Assembly (NCBI RefSeq): GCF_907164915.1
Contig: NW_025919457.1
Span: 124,001 to 188,000, forward strand
Length of the DNA: 64,000 nucleotides
Origin: Impatiens glandulifera
Taxonomy: Eukaryota; Streptophyta; Magnoliopsida; Ericales; Balsaminaceae
Reading direction: 5' to 3'
Both the position numbers and the translations under genes were made by a program. Every line of letters begins with the position of its first letter. The stretch's first letter is position 1. The notes under the pieces are model-generated. The model was not told where the DNA came from, did no database searches, and saw only the letters and a list, made by a program, of their open reading frames with translations. This document shows positions 11,601-22,599 of this stretch, piece after piece.

Positions 11601-13010
11601 GGTACAATTTTCAATACAAAATCATAGCATTTCCATTCTAATTGAGACCCACAACTCAATTGTCTTCATTTCCAATCCAATGCCATTGGAAATGTAAGAA
11701 AATAATAATAATAATAATAATAATAATGGAAGGAACATATATATAATCTCTCATTAGAAAAAAAAATTGAATTCCTCACCGTTTTTCTATGCATTTGATG
11801 AATAGGTATTTAATCTAATTTATGTAAACATGTCACTTTTTAATATGGATTGAATCTGAAATTTGATAGTAGAAAAGAAAATGCATAATTCAAATTAAAA
11901 CAAAAGCTTTGAGATGATTCTTGCAAACAACTATATTATTGTTTGAAATAACTAGTTATATATAAATATATGAAATTAATTTATAAATTATATTAAATAA
12001 TTGAGAATTTATATATTAAATTATATTAGCCAAAATTTATGAAATTGTTGATCTTGTAGCAATATAGCATTTGATTCATCTAAACCAACTCACTAGGTAT
12101 ATTATTCAACATGCAAACTATTAAAGTAACTTTATTAAAAAAATACAAAATAACTAATCAAAATGGTATGATATCCCCTGTTTTCGGAAGATTCTCTCGG
12201 CATCGAGCTTTGGCATTTCCGTCAAAATGGTATTTTGAGAGAATGAACTAAGACATTAAGCCAAGAAGTCGTCCATTCCAAGGGCACAACAATTCTCTTG
12301 ACGAAAAAAGTTGCATCTTTTGACTCTAGATAAGAGAAGTAAGCTAACATTCTTAAGTAACTCCAAACTCACATTTAGTAGTATAAATCTATCAACCTTC
12401 TCAATATTTTTATTAATCTACTTTATATTTTGAAATATATATGGATTTGGAATTCAAAATTTAAAATTTAAAATTCACATCATTCATTTTAAAATACATC
12501 CTTTGAAGTCTCGAGAAATAAGTTTTACATAATCATAATGGATATTACATGTATATGATAATAAAATAGGGAAAAACTAGTATAAATTATGAAAAGATAG
12601 TTATTCAAGTGTCCCTCTACGAGAAAACTCTTATTTCAAATAAGAAAAATAATTTTAGATTAGATTATTTTGCCTTATTTGATTCTAACAAAATCTCGAG
12701 ACAATGAACAACATACGATCCATCTTTACAATCCACACTAAGGTTGAGTATTAGATAAAATATTTATAATGATAAATTTAATTTAAATAAATAATAAATC
12801 TAAATCAACTCAAATTTAAGTGATAAAAATAAGAACAAACAATCGGAAAAGATGATTCTTTGAAATTTTCATTCGATAAAAGTTACTAGAAATAGTTAAA
12901 AGTTTTGATTTTTCTCCATATTCTAGCTTACAAAAGAAACATAAGAGAAGTTCAAAGTTGAACCCATTCTTTTCTCCATATTACTAAAACATAAAGTCAC
13001 ATAATTAAAA
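11601..13010. other. Intergenic AT-rich stretch
   Basis: Nothing recognisable beyond the trinucleotide (AAT)n microsatellite at 11701-11727. The right part is the 3' flank of the minus-strand gene ending at 13011. Confidence 0.5.
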
Positions 13011-13367
13011 TTAACTACTAAATGATGGCCCCCAAACATCATAATCCCAAACAAGGTCATATGATCCTTCTTGTTCTTGATGATGATGATACCAATTGGT
13101 ATTATTACTCATTGACATTTGTTCATCCACATTACCCCTCCATAAACACAACCTTTCATCCATTTCCATTTCCATGGCCGCCACCACCATTCCTCTCTTC
13201 TTGACCATCTCCATTTCAACCAATTCCTCCTCAGCTTTCTCCTTCGCCACCGCCGCATCATCCACCACCACCACCGCTTCTTTTGCCGGCGGCGATTTCT
13301 TCACGGCCGCTTTCCTTTTTCCCATGACAGCCTTTCTTTGTTTCTTCATAACTATCTTGGAACTCAC
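13011..13367 (-). CDS. Small Lys/Glu/Met-rich protein, unrecognised
   Basis: A 118-residue single-exon frame whose coding sequence is far richer in G+C than its surroundings, which supports a real gene. The N-terminal third is basic (MKKQRKAVMGKRKAAVKK), a possible nuclear or nucleolar signal. The middle has Val/Ala and Glu-rich segments (EKAEEELVEMEMVKKRG), possibly helical. The tail is Trp/Tyr/Asp rich and ends YDLVWDYDVWGPSF, resembling a short conserved C-terminal motif. No signal peptide or membrane span is apparent. A TTTATAAG box lies on the minus strand at 13430-13437, about 63 bp upstream of the ATG. I do not recognise the family. A longer overlapping frame on the plus strand (13096-13404) is judged to be a shadow of it. 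Confidence 0.6.
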   Translation of the reverse strand: MSSKIVMKKQRKAVMGKRKAAVKKSPPAKEAVVVVDDAAVAKEKAEEELVEMEMVKKRGMVVAAMEMEMDERLCLWRGNVDEQMSMSNNTNWYHHHQEQEGSYDLVWDYDVWGPSFSS

Positions 13368-13630
13368 TCAAAACCTTAAAATGGGTTTTTCTTTTTTAAT
13401 ATGAAATGGTAAGAAAGACTGTTTCTTTACTTATAAAGACATGCAATTCAAACCCTTTCACCAAGTGTAAAGGTTTTGGGTTTTTTCTTTGGGGGGGGGT
13501 TTTATCATTTATTTTTATTAGTTGGAAGTTGGACCGGATTTAATGCATGTATTTTACTGGGAATTGTTCTAGTTCGTCAGCTATAGCTACATATATTGAT
13601 GATGAAACCGGTCTAGTGAAGCTAGTCTGT

Positions 13631-13644
13631 CACGTGGGACGTGG
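13631..13644 (-). promoter_or_regulatory. G-box/ABRE pair upstream of the 118-residue protein gene
   Basis: CACGTG at 13631-13636 is followed by ACGTGG at 13639-13644, a paired ACGT-core arrangement as in ABA- or light-responsive promoters bound by bZIP/bHLH factors. It lies about 265 bp upstream of the minus-strand ATG at 13367. Function is inferred from motif and position only. Confidence 0.45.
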
Positions 13645-14687
13645 AAGCATGACAATGGACCGCTTAATGAGACTTTTGGACTGGACCAGACCGGACCGGA
13701 CCGGATAGAATTTTACTGTTTAATTAGGCTTATAGGCTCAAAGATCGAGACATCGAAGGGCCAAGCTGCCCAACCTTTGAAAAGCAACAGAGACAAATCT
13801 GAAACGTTATTAATGACTCTTCACTAGATTCATGTAATTCCAAAGCACTTTATTTTAATTTTACAAATTTATGTAATATTACAGAAATAAAGTGAATAAT
13901 TTATATTTACAAAATCATATAAAATATTATTATAATAATAAAGTCATTTCTTATCAATTTTCTTTTCTTTATATTTTACTTTTTATTATTTTAAATATTA
14001 ATTCTCTTTAATTCAAAAGAAAATTTATTGAATCAAAACTTTCCAAAAACACTTTATTATTATAATTTTTTTAAATGTGTAGTGTATTATAAAAAAAATA
14101 TTCAAAGAACTTGTTTGATAAGATTACAATGATTTTCAAATTATATTTTAATAATGTAGTCATATAATTCAATTATTTATAAGATAAAATAAACTCAATC
14201 ATACAAGCCTTAAGAAATACTGCACTGCTTCCATCACTTTCTCTCTAGTCGGTGGTCATCTCTTTTTAGTAGTCTTATTTCACGGCTTATTAGTTTCTCC
14301 ATTTTCCCCCATTTTTTTCTACTTTTAATAATTCAATATTTAATTTATATTAAGCAAATTGTGATGTCACAACTTTGTATGATTATTATATCTTTAAACA
14401 TCATTTTCTTTCATCAAAAAGTAAGAACCCAAAATGGAATTTGAAAATATATATTGCAAAAAAAAGACCAAATATTTTCTATCTCATAATTACAAGTCTC
14501 AACATTGACAATTTTATTGATTTTCATTTGATTTGATTTTACTACTAATCTACTATTGATTAATCCATTTACAATAACAAACCCTTTTTCACAACTATAC
14601 ACAAACCCTCTTCTTCTTCCTCCTTTAATCTACTATTGTATTTACTATTTTCTTCTTTCTGGTCCTGATGGTTCTGGTTTTAGGGTT
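13645..14687. other. Spacer between two minus-strand genes
   Basis: Contains a short GGACC/GACCG-rich run (13672-13707) and otherwise AT-rich DNA. The right end is the presumed 3' UTR of the gene ending at 14688. No further gene was seen. Confidence 0.5.
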
Positions 14688-15428
14688 CTAAGCCAGGGTA
14701 GGGATGCTACAATTGCGTTGGCGATCCCTATCGAGACAGTCAAACCCTTCTACTCTCACAGTTGGATTGTTACCAAAATTCGTTATCATCATGCACCCTC
14801 CTTTCCTCGGCGACGACGACCCACCAACTTGAGTTGGTGGCGAGATTGGGGTGAACATCTCGTCCCTGAATCTTACATCCTGGATTAATGGGTTAGATAC
14901 TCTGCTCGGCGGCGACCCACAAAAAAATGGGGGCGACGAACCTAACTGACTGTACAATTGATCTCCAACACCAACACCAACCCCGGCCTGTAAAAACCAT
15001 AACCAGACATGAATGGATTGAACATATAGATAAAGATTTGAACTTGAACTTGAACATGAAAATGAAAATGATTTTACACACCTTGGAGGAGTTGGGGAGG
15101 ATGATGTCCAACAGATCTATTCCTACTCTTGATTCACATGGTTCAACTTGATTACTGCTGTGAATTCAAAGAATCAAACATTAATAATTGAATGAAATAG
15201 TTAAAGAAGAAGAGGAAATCATCTTAGTTATTACCTTTGATACCATTTCAGTGGTCTGATCGGATCATTGACGGCCGAATTCGCAAGAGGGAAACGGCGT
15301 GGCTTAGGGCAGAAAACGCTTTCCCTTTCAACGCGGCGGTCAGATATGATTGAAACGGAACCGGAGAAAGAACTCTTAATCTCCTCATAGCTAGTACAGT
15401 TGTTCAGTTGAACTGCATATTGATTCAT
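14688..15428 (-). CDS. Conserved plant protein of unknown function (three coding exons)
   Basis: Joining minus-strand exons 15428-15235, 15157-15082 and 14987-14688 at GT/AG borders gives one continuous 189-residue frame. Exon 1 (64 codons plus 2 nt) holds MNQYAVQLNN and ESVFCPKPRRFPLANSAVND. Exon 2 adds VEPCESRVGIDLLDIILPN. Exon 3 carries a Ser/Pro-rich stretch (PLIQDVRFRDEMFTPISPP, then SSSPRKGG) and ends VRVEGFDCLDRDRQRNCSIP plus three residues and TAG. From memory, the CPKPRR, DLLDIIL and VRVEGFDCL blocks belong to a small family widespread in land plants with no assigned function. I recognise no catalytic motif, signal peptide or membrane span. Phase continuity across both introns strongly supports the model, even though no single-frame ORF reveals the gene. 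Confidence 0.85.
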
Positions 15429-16056
15429 CTTCTTCGAACAGATCTGATCTTGTTCAAAACACTGCTTAATCTAATGATCATGATGATTCGAATATAACAA
15501 AAGTCATATTATATATATATATATATATATATCAAACCAACTCTCAACTAGAAGATTTCTTACAAGAAAACTAAAACTCAAACAGATCTACAAATTCAAA
15601 CCTAATTCTACCAGTAGAAGAAACAGTTGAACACAACCTCAACCTCAACCTCGATCAAATCGTAAAACAAACTTCAGATCTACAGAAAACAATCAGATTA
15701 CAATCTCATTTCCGGTAGATCTAAAGCGAGAAAAGCATGAATTCACTAAATAACCGTCAATCAAAACAACATACATCATCTAAAAACGCAATTTCTCACC
15801 AGATCAACATAAAAACACTCTAATTCGAACATTATTCATTCAGATCTACACATATCATCATAATTTCCACATCATGAACATCAAACGAAGCATAATCAAC
15901 GAAACAAAAGCAAAATTCTCAAAACAACATCAAACAAGAGAGAGAGATTAGGTTAGTTACCTCACAAAAGAGCTCTTGAATGAATGAATCTCCTAGAAGA
16001 GGATGAGAAACTCGAACGAGCGAAGGCAATCAATAAGAGGATGGCTTGAATTTATA
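15429..16056 (-). promoter_or_regulatory. 5' UTR with a probable leader intron and TATA box of the minus-strand gene
   Basis: On the minus strand a TATAAAT box (plus 16050-16056) is followed by a leader of about 70-90 nt. The leader ends GTGAG just before GTAACTAACC (plus about 15950-15960), a good donor. An AG acceptor lies close to the ATG (plus about 15440-15460). This implies a 5' UTR intron of roughly 500 bp, common in constitutively expressed plant genes. A (TA)n tract lies inside the intron at 15510-15532. Confidence 0.55.
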
Positions 16057-16559
16057 CAAAGAAGAATTGAAGTTTTTAGAGAGAGAGAAGGAATCAAGGA
16101 AAAAAGGAGAGGAGAAGAGAGAGAGTAGCGAAAGTGTGGAGGAGACAAGGATACCTGCAAAAGCCAGCAGTAATATTTAATATTTATTATTTATTATTTA
16201 TTTATTATTATTATTATTATTTATATTTTCTTGGCCAGACAAGACGGTGGCTTAGAATAACTAAATAAATGCAGAATGCGTGAATTTCCGTACTTATTAT
16301 TATTTTATTTATATAAAGAAATAATAATAGTAACGGATATTTATTGTATTAAGAAGATAGGAATATATAGGTAATAAAAAAATAATATCTCTAACGGATG
16401 TGCAACCGACTTATATTACAGTTACCGACTCTAATTTATTGTGGAATACATATACTCTCATTCATTGTTACACAATTTGAAAATTCAAACTTTCAAATTT
16501 GTGTCTTATTTCATTATGAATTTATGATACTCGAGGAAAAAATAAAAATAAAAATAAAA
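16057..16559. other. Upstream spacer
   Basis: GA-rich near 16080-16150 on the plus strand, then AT-rich with ATT repeats at 16170-16220. No gene was seen. Confidence 0.5.
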
Positions 16560-17085
16560 ACCGGGTAAACGACAAACAAACTAGTCGAGATACGACAATT
16601 CGATTTGTCGGATTAGAATTTTAACCTATCATTTGAATCAAATGATGTTAAAACGGATAAAACTACCATATAATGGAATTTGATAAATCGGGGGAAACGA
16701 CAAACAAATTAATTATTTAGGAAACGACACACGAATACATTTATATAGGAAACGACAACCGAACTAATCAAGCTACAACATTTTAATTGGTCAGATTAGA
16801 ATTTTAATCTATCATTTGAATCAAATGATGTTAAAATGGATAAAATTACCGTATAATGGGATTCGATAAATTGAGGAAAATATAAAAATAAAACCCGGGT
16901 AAACGACAAACAAATTATTTATTTATGAAACGACAAACGAATAAATTTATACAAGAAACGACAAACAAACTAATTAAGCTACGGAATTTCAATTTGTCAA
17001 ATTAGAATTCTAACATATCATTCGAATTAAATTATGTTAAAACAGTTAAAACTACCTTATAATGAGATTAAAAAAAAATTGAATT
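16560..17085. repeat. Three tandem units of about 182-207 bp
   Basis: Each unit contains GATTAGAATTTTAACCTATC and ATCAAATGATGTTAAAA blocks. The GATTAGAATT landmark lies at 16611, 16793 and about 17000. Within and between units the short motif AAACGACAAAC recurs at least six times. The units are diverged and no coding potential was seen. The flanks lack clear transposon ends. Confidence 0.75.
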
Positions 17086-17185
17086 GTGCTCGTAAATTAT
17101 TTTTGACAAATAAAAATTAATGAAGAATGTACTAATATAAGATAATTAACATATAAATTACCTCTAATAACATGTATTATGGATC

Positions 17186-17890
17186 ATTAGGAGAATTCTC
17201 GTGCGATATATATGGATAAAATAAATAAACAAAATTAATTTATAAAAAAATTATATTAATATGAATTCAAAATTTAATTTTTTTTAATAAATTACGAATA
17301 ATATATTAAAATAAAAAATTACACACTCTCATTTTACATTTTATTCATTTCGGTAAAACAACTCATCTTCTCACATATCTCATTACATATTTTTTTTCCA
17401 ATGAACATCTCATCTCGTGATCTTACACTTTCACTTTAGTTTATCAAATATCTTATTCATATTTTTTAATATTTAGCAACATGACCTCACATTTTGGTTA
17501 ATTAAATATTTGATTTATATTTTTAGCCACTTTCAATTGTACCGACTTATTATTCATCGGCAAATCACATCTCATTTACACTTGGTTAAAGGGTTGTACT
17601 TATTTTGCTAAACTTCAAGTTCGAAACATACATAACCATTTTAAGTTTATGGGTGAGTCAACCCACAATCCGACTCAAGTATATTTCAATTTACTCTCAC
17701 ATATATATCCAAATTAACCACAACTCTCGACCCGACAATTCAGCACTTTGAAAATTAAACATCATTATATATATATATATATAATTATCAAATTTGGTGT
17801 TGAATTTAAATTATAAAGTTTTATTAGTCTATTTTGTTAAAGAGTTATTCTTATTTTTGTTAAGTTGTAAATTTAAAGTTTAAAATATAT
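17186..17890 (+). repeat. Dispersed repeat with the same terminus and tRNA-like units as 2.3-5.4 kb
   Basis: The left end (ATTAGGAGAATTCTCGTGCG) resembles the inverted terminus at 5384 read on the minus strand. It contains forward copies of the body with GGGTGAGTCAACCCACAATC and AACCACAACTCTCGACC, a (TA)n tail at 17765-17785, and degenerate box A/B segments near 17580-17630 and 17823-17880. The box A copies here are mutated. Confidence 0.5.
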
Positions 17891-18877
17891 ATATAATTAA
17901 TGAGGTGGTTCATGCTGAGATCATATATGTTCAAAGTGGGTAGAAAAAGCTATCATTGCTTATTCAACCAAAACGTAATTGAGTTTATTTAAAAATTAGT
18001 ATTTTATTAGGAATATAAAAAAAAGGAATAATTGTGTATATTTTGTTATGAAAAGTTAAAGAAAATATAATATTTTAATGAAAAGTTACCAAAATTTTGA
18101 TGAAAAAAAGCTTTAAAGTTTTGCACAAGTTTTGAACTATATTTTTGTTTGATTCAAATATAGATTATTTTTTAGTTTTTCTTATGAGTCACAAAATACT
18201 TTTTAAAAAGTAGATAACATATTTTGTATATACATTTTTAATAATTATCATTACAACCACAATTATTTTTTTAAATGGTTAAAGTAAAACTGAAAATGAT
18301 TTTTTTACACATGTTATAAAAAAAATGTAATTAAAATATTTAAAATTTAATTTGATATTCATTTATTTTACAATTACTTGTTTATTTTTTTTGGTCATAT
18401 TTTGTATATCTTTTTTTTCTTGATTGTAACTTTTTTTCCAAATACAAATTAGTTTAAAATATAAAACTTAACAATTATTATTATTATTATTGAAATAGTT
18501 AAAAATAATGTAATAAAAATAATTATCAAATAAGATTTCAAATAATAATTATTTTTTATTACCCGGATTGTAACATATCTTTAGGTTCATACTTTTTTTG
18601 GTATGAATGTGATGTTTCATTATTTTCTTGATTTCTATGTATGGGTTTGTATTTTGTCTAAAATATTTTTTTCATTTTCATAACTTATGATAATAACTTT
18701 TTTTAAATTTTTTTTTAAGATAGGTTTCACCATTAGATTTCGATCTTCGCAATTCAATGGATTAATAAAAAAATATTTTACTTTTTTAAAATAAAATTAA
18801 GAAATTAATATTTTCTTGTATTGAAACAACTTGTGGCTTCTAAATTGTTTCAATTGCTATGATGGAACTTTTTTAAA

Positions 18878-18919
<42 letters not shown>

Positions 18920-20019
18920 CTAAGGAAGAGATGGAGAGATAAAGATCATGATGTTCTTAAATTAGAAATAAAATATGAAATTGTACATATTAATACATAC
19001 AGTAGATATTAATATCAATGAAAATTATTGAAAGAATCAAAACTACGTACAGTAGAGAAGTTTCCTAATTTGGCCTTTGGAAATAAATAATAGTATAATT
19101 AAGAAGGAATTAGGTTGGAAGGACATTTAATTTAGATATTGTATGGGGGTTCTTTCACATCTCTAAAATGAACCAACCTACTATCATTCGTCACCATTAA
19201 TTAAAAGATTATTTGAAAATGACAAATAAAATATATTTTAATTAAATAAATACTTTCAAATTAAAGGGTTAGCTAACCATACTTAATTTTCTAGTGTAAC
19301 TTAGACAATGATAATATTGTTAGTTTTCTCTAATTTTTAGATAATGATCTTCTTTGAGCTAGATCGCGATCAATATATTTTTGTTCTAGTTAATTAATCA
19401 TTCTATAATTCGTACAATTTCTTATACGGTAATGTTTGTTCATTTAAAAATAAATGAAATATGTAGAAATTAGGTAATTGGAATAATATAGTTCAATATA
19501 TGTCCCAACACTACATGAGATATATTAAATATATAAATGAGAGATGTCTAGTTTTTGATTAATTAATTAGTTAGGACAAAGACATCATCCGACCAGTCCA
19601 ACCTAGTTCTTGCGTCCACGACATCACTCTCCATAATCCACGAAAGAAGTGTTTTTTTCTTTTCTTTTTGTTAATATTTTATTGTAACTTTTAATTAAGA
19701 GGAAACATCAACTTTTTCTTAGAGAAGTTTTAAAATCTTAGAAGATTTTGAAGATCTTGTTTAATTATGTGATGTGAAAGTTACAAATTATCCTATTATG
19801 GGCAGGCATGATGTTTGGGCCTAATCGAAAAACAATTAATAATTTTTTATTTAACTTGTTTGTTATATTGAAGAATGTGAAATTTGAAAAGTTGATTATA
19901 GACACCCATATTTTACAACTTAAGATTATAATTAAATTTTTGGTATTATTTAAATAAAATAAAAATCTTACAAATTAAAATGGACTTCAAATAAATTTTA
20001 ACTTTGTTAACTAATTTAT
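17891..20019. other. AT-rich intergenic DNA with a (TA)n microsatellite
   Basis: A (TA)n tract at about 18886-18918 follows a poly-A run. No coding region or recognisable element was seen elsewhere in this stretch. Confidence 0.6.
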
Positions 20020-20339
20020 CTTGGACTTTTATTTTGCAAATTATTTTATATAGTAATCAATTGATGTGAGATGGGTAAATTCACAGGTTATCCAAATCTA
20101 AAATATAAGATCAAACATAACATCAAATTTACGTAGAAAGCCCTCTCAACTTGGAGGGTAAAAATGTAAGGAGATCGCTATTGCCTCCTTCTCTTCTTCT
20201 TCCTTTATTTCTTCTTCTCCATTTCTTCTCTTCTTAGCTGAATCTTATCTCTCTCTTTAGTAGTGATTGAATGACTAACATTCTTAGGGTTTGCTTGTTT
20301 AATTAAATGCTTGTTTGGGCTGGACTCAAAGGCCCAACA
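20020..20339 (-). repeat. 3' LTR of the Tnt1-like element
   Basis: Aligned with 26336-26658 over its length, sharing CAACTTGGAGGGTAAAAATG-type and ATTCTTAGGGTTT blocks with many substitutions. The outer end is eroded, so the 20020 limit is approximate. A polypurine tract (GGAGGGGGGGAT on the minus strand, plus 20340-20352) adjoins the TGTTGGG end. Confidence 0.8.
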
Positions 20340-20560
20340 ATCCCCCCCCTCCAGCCCACGGAGAGAGGCACATCGATCTTCAAGTCATCACTTGGTATTC
20401 ATGTCGACAAACTAACAATAGAGCTTGAGCTTGTCTTTTGGAACAATCTTTGTAAACATGTCTAACGGATTCTTATTCATGTGGATTTTCTTCAGCTTCA
20501 TATGTTGGTTTTCTATTACATCTCTTAACCAATGGAATCTCACATCAATATTTTTAGTTC

Positions 20561-22472
20561 CAGGGCCGGCCCATTGGCTGTGCAAGATGTGCACTTGCAC
20601 AGGGCCACAAAAAATGTAGGGCCACCAAAAAAATTATATACATATATGTAAAAAAAAATTAAATACATATATGATATATATTAAAAAAATGAGGCTCAAT
20701 CCTAGGGCCGGCTAGCTAAATCCATCCACTCCAACACCACACACTCAAGCGGCAAGCACCTAATTTGTGAATTGTGACCAACCAAAGGTTATCTCCAAAG
20801 TCCAACCCCGTCCTCTCTCCAAACTTCGACGTTCGTCCATCGTCTCATCTCCTCAATTATTGGTAATCTCTACATCTTGGATTTTAGATTTAATCATTGC
20901 AATTTTAAAAATCAATTCATTATTCTTCCATCACAATTTATTTTATTGTCATTGTCATTAGTCAACTATGTTTATTAATGTGATGAAATTTGAAATGTTA
21001 GAATGGCTCCTATAACTATAAGAAAGCATGAATCGGGTAGTTCCAAACGCAAAAGAATAAAGGAACGAGACAAATTTATTCAAAGTCAATTAGGGGATAT
21101 GGATAAATTTGTTTTCAATAAAGGGAACGAAACACAATGTTCAGGGGATATAGGGGTAGATGTAGACATTAATGTTGGTGTAGAAGAAAATGTGGAGCAA
21201 TCAATGGAGACTCAAACACCTTCCGAGGAAGATGTTGATATTGGTCTAAAAGAAAATATAGAGAATCAAATGGAGGAACCTTTTGAAGTAGATATTGATG
21301 TTAATGTAGAAGAAACTATGGAGCCTGGTTTGGAAGGGAATGATGATATTCCTAACATCTTTGATCCTAAAAATTGGAAAAATCTTGCTCCTAAATTGAG
21401 GGATTTATTGGTGAAAAAAGGTCCTCTAAGAGATGTGTTGACAGGAAAATGTCCGAAAAATGGATCAAATAACAGGCGTTTCACATCTGAATTCTATACT
21501 ATGCACTTATCAAATGGGCAGAAGCATCATCGAGATTGTCTTGTGTATTGTAAGGATCTTGGCAGAGTATTATGCTTCTGCTGTAAAGTCTTCAAGACTA
21601 AATGACAACTTTCTTAGTTAACACATGATGGAATAAGGCATTGGGGGCACCTTTCTCACAGTTTGATGCAACATGAACGAAGTTCAGACCATATAACTTT
21701 ATACTTGATTTGGGTTGAGTTACATGAACGACTAAAAACTAATCAAGTAATAGATAAAGTTTTGCAGGATCAAATTAAATTAGAGACTGAACATTGACGA
21801 AAGGTACTACAAAGATTGTTTGCAGTCGTGAAATATTTAGCTAAACAAAGATTGATGTTTCGTGGAACTAATGAGAAGATTTATGATGAAAGCAATGGAA
21901 ATTTTATGGCTTTAGTTGAAATGGTTACTGAATGGGATTCGACCTTGAAGGAGCATTTACGAAGAAAACAAAATCATGAAAATTCAGTTTCATTATCTCA
22001 GTTACAAAATTCAAAACGAGTTGATACTCTTGATAGTTGCTAAAATCAAAGGTACAATCCTGAAAAGAATAAAAGAAGTCAAGTATTTTTTCAGTAATAC
22101 TCGATTGTACTCCTGACATAAGTAAGAAAGAACAAATGACATTTATAATAAGGTGTGTTGATTCAAATTGGTAAAATTCTAGTAGAATTGTATTGCATGT
22201 CGTGTCTGTGTAATAGATTCAGACTTTTGGTCATTCCTTTTGAAGACAATGTAACAAGAACATTTGTTATTGAAGTAAATTCAATAAGCTTTATCATAAA
22301 ATTTTCCTTAATTTTTTTTTATCTTTTTGTTGTTGTGATCTTAATTGTTGGTATGCGTAGATATTTATTTATGATATTATGTTTGTAGTTTTGGTATTTT
22401 TCTGTTTTTGGAGTACTTAGGGTCGTATTTGATATCTCGCACAAGGCCTTTAAACATATTGGGTCGGCACTG
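20561..22472 (+). mobile_element. Truncated hAT-superfamily DNA transposon nested in the copia element
   Basis: The element begins CAGGGCCGGCCCATTGG and ends with the inverted match ...ATTGGGTCGGCACTG (13 of 17 terminal bases pair). It is flanked on both sides by the identical 8-bp direct repeat TTTAGTTC (20553-20560 and 22473-22480), the target-site length of hAT elements. It interrupts the copia RNase H frame: the residues before and after it continue in the same family motif. It carries the N-terminal part of a transposase gene only, so it is not autonomous. Confidence 0.93.
21003..22170 (+). pseudogene. hAT transposase, ZMYM/TTF-type zinc finger class, N-terminal part, frameshifted
   Basis: The first frame (21003-21605, 200 codons) has a basic start (SSKRKRIKERDKF), an acidic repeat-rich segment (VDINVGVEENVEQ-like blocks three times), and then the TTF-type domain with NIFDPKNWKNL, LRDLLVKKGPLRDVL and a Cys cluster VLCFCCKVF. 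After a stop at 21603 the homology continues in another frame (HDGIRHWGHLSHSL, then KVLQRLFAVVKYLAKQRL and EKIYDESNGNFMALVEM) with an internal TGA near 21797. The last recognisable piece is ILDCTPD near 22100, the expected site of the first catalytic Asp. The rest of the catalytic core and the C-terminal dimerisation domain are missing. I infer an internal deletion derivative. Confidence 0.85.
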
Positions 22473-22599
22473 TTTAGTTCTATATTGATATGTATCATTC
22501 TTGCTCAAATCTATGGCACTCTAGCTATCATAGAAAACAATTGCATCTTCTTGTTGCAAACTAAACTCCAGGAGAAATCTAATTACCCACAATAACTCC

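Noticed and set aside
13096..13404. 102-codon plus-strand frame opposite the 118-residue gene
   Set aside because: It is Ser/Thr/Phe-rich and antisense to a frame with better composition, a TATA box and a plausible tail motif. Treated as a shadow.
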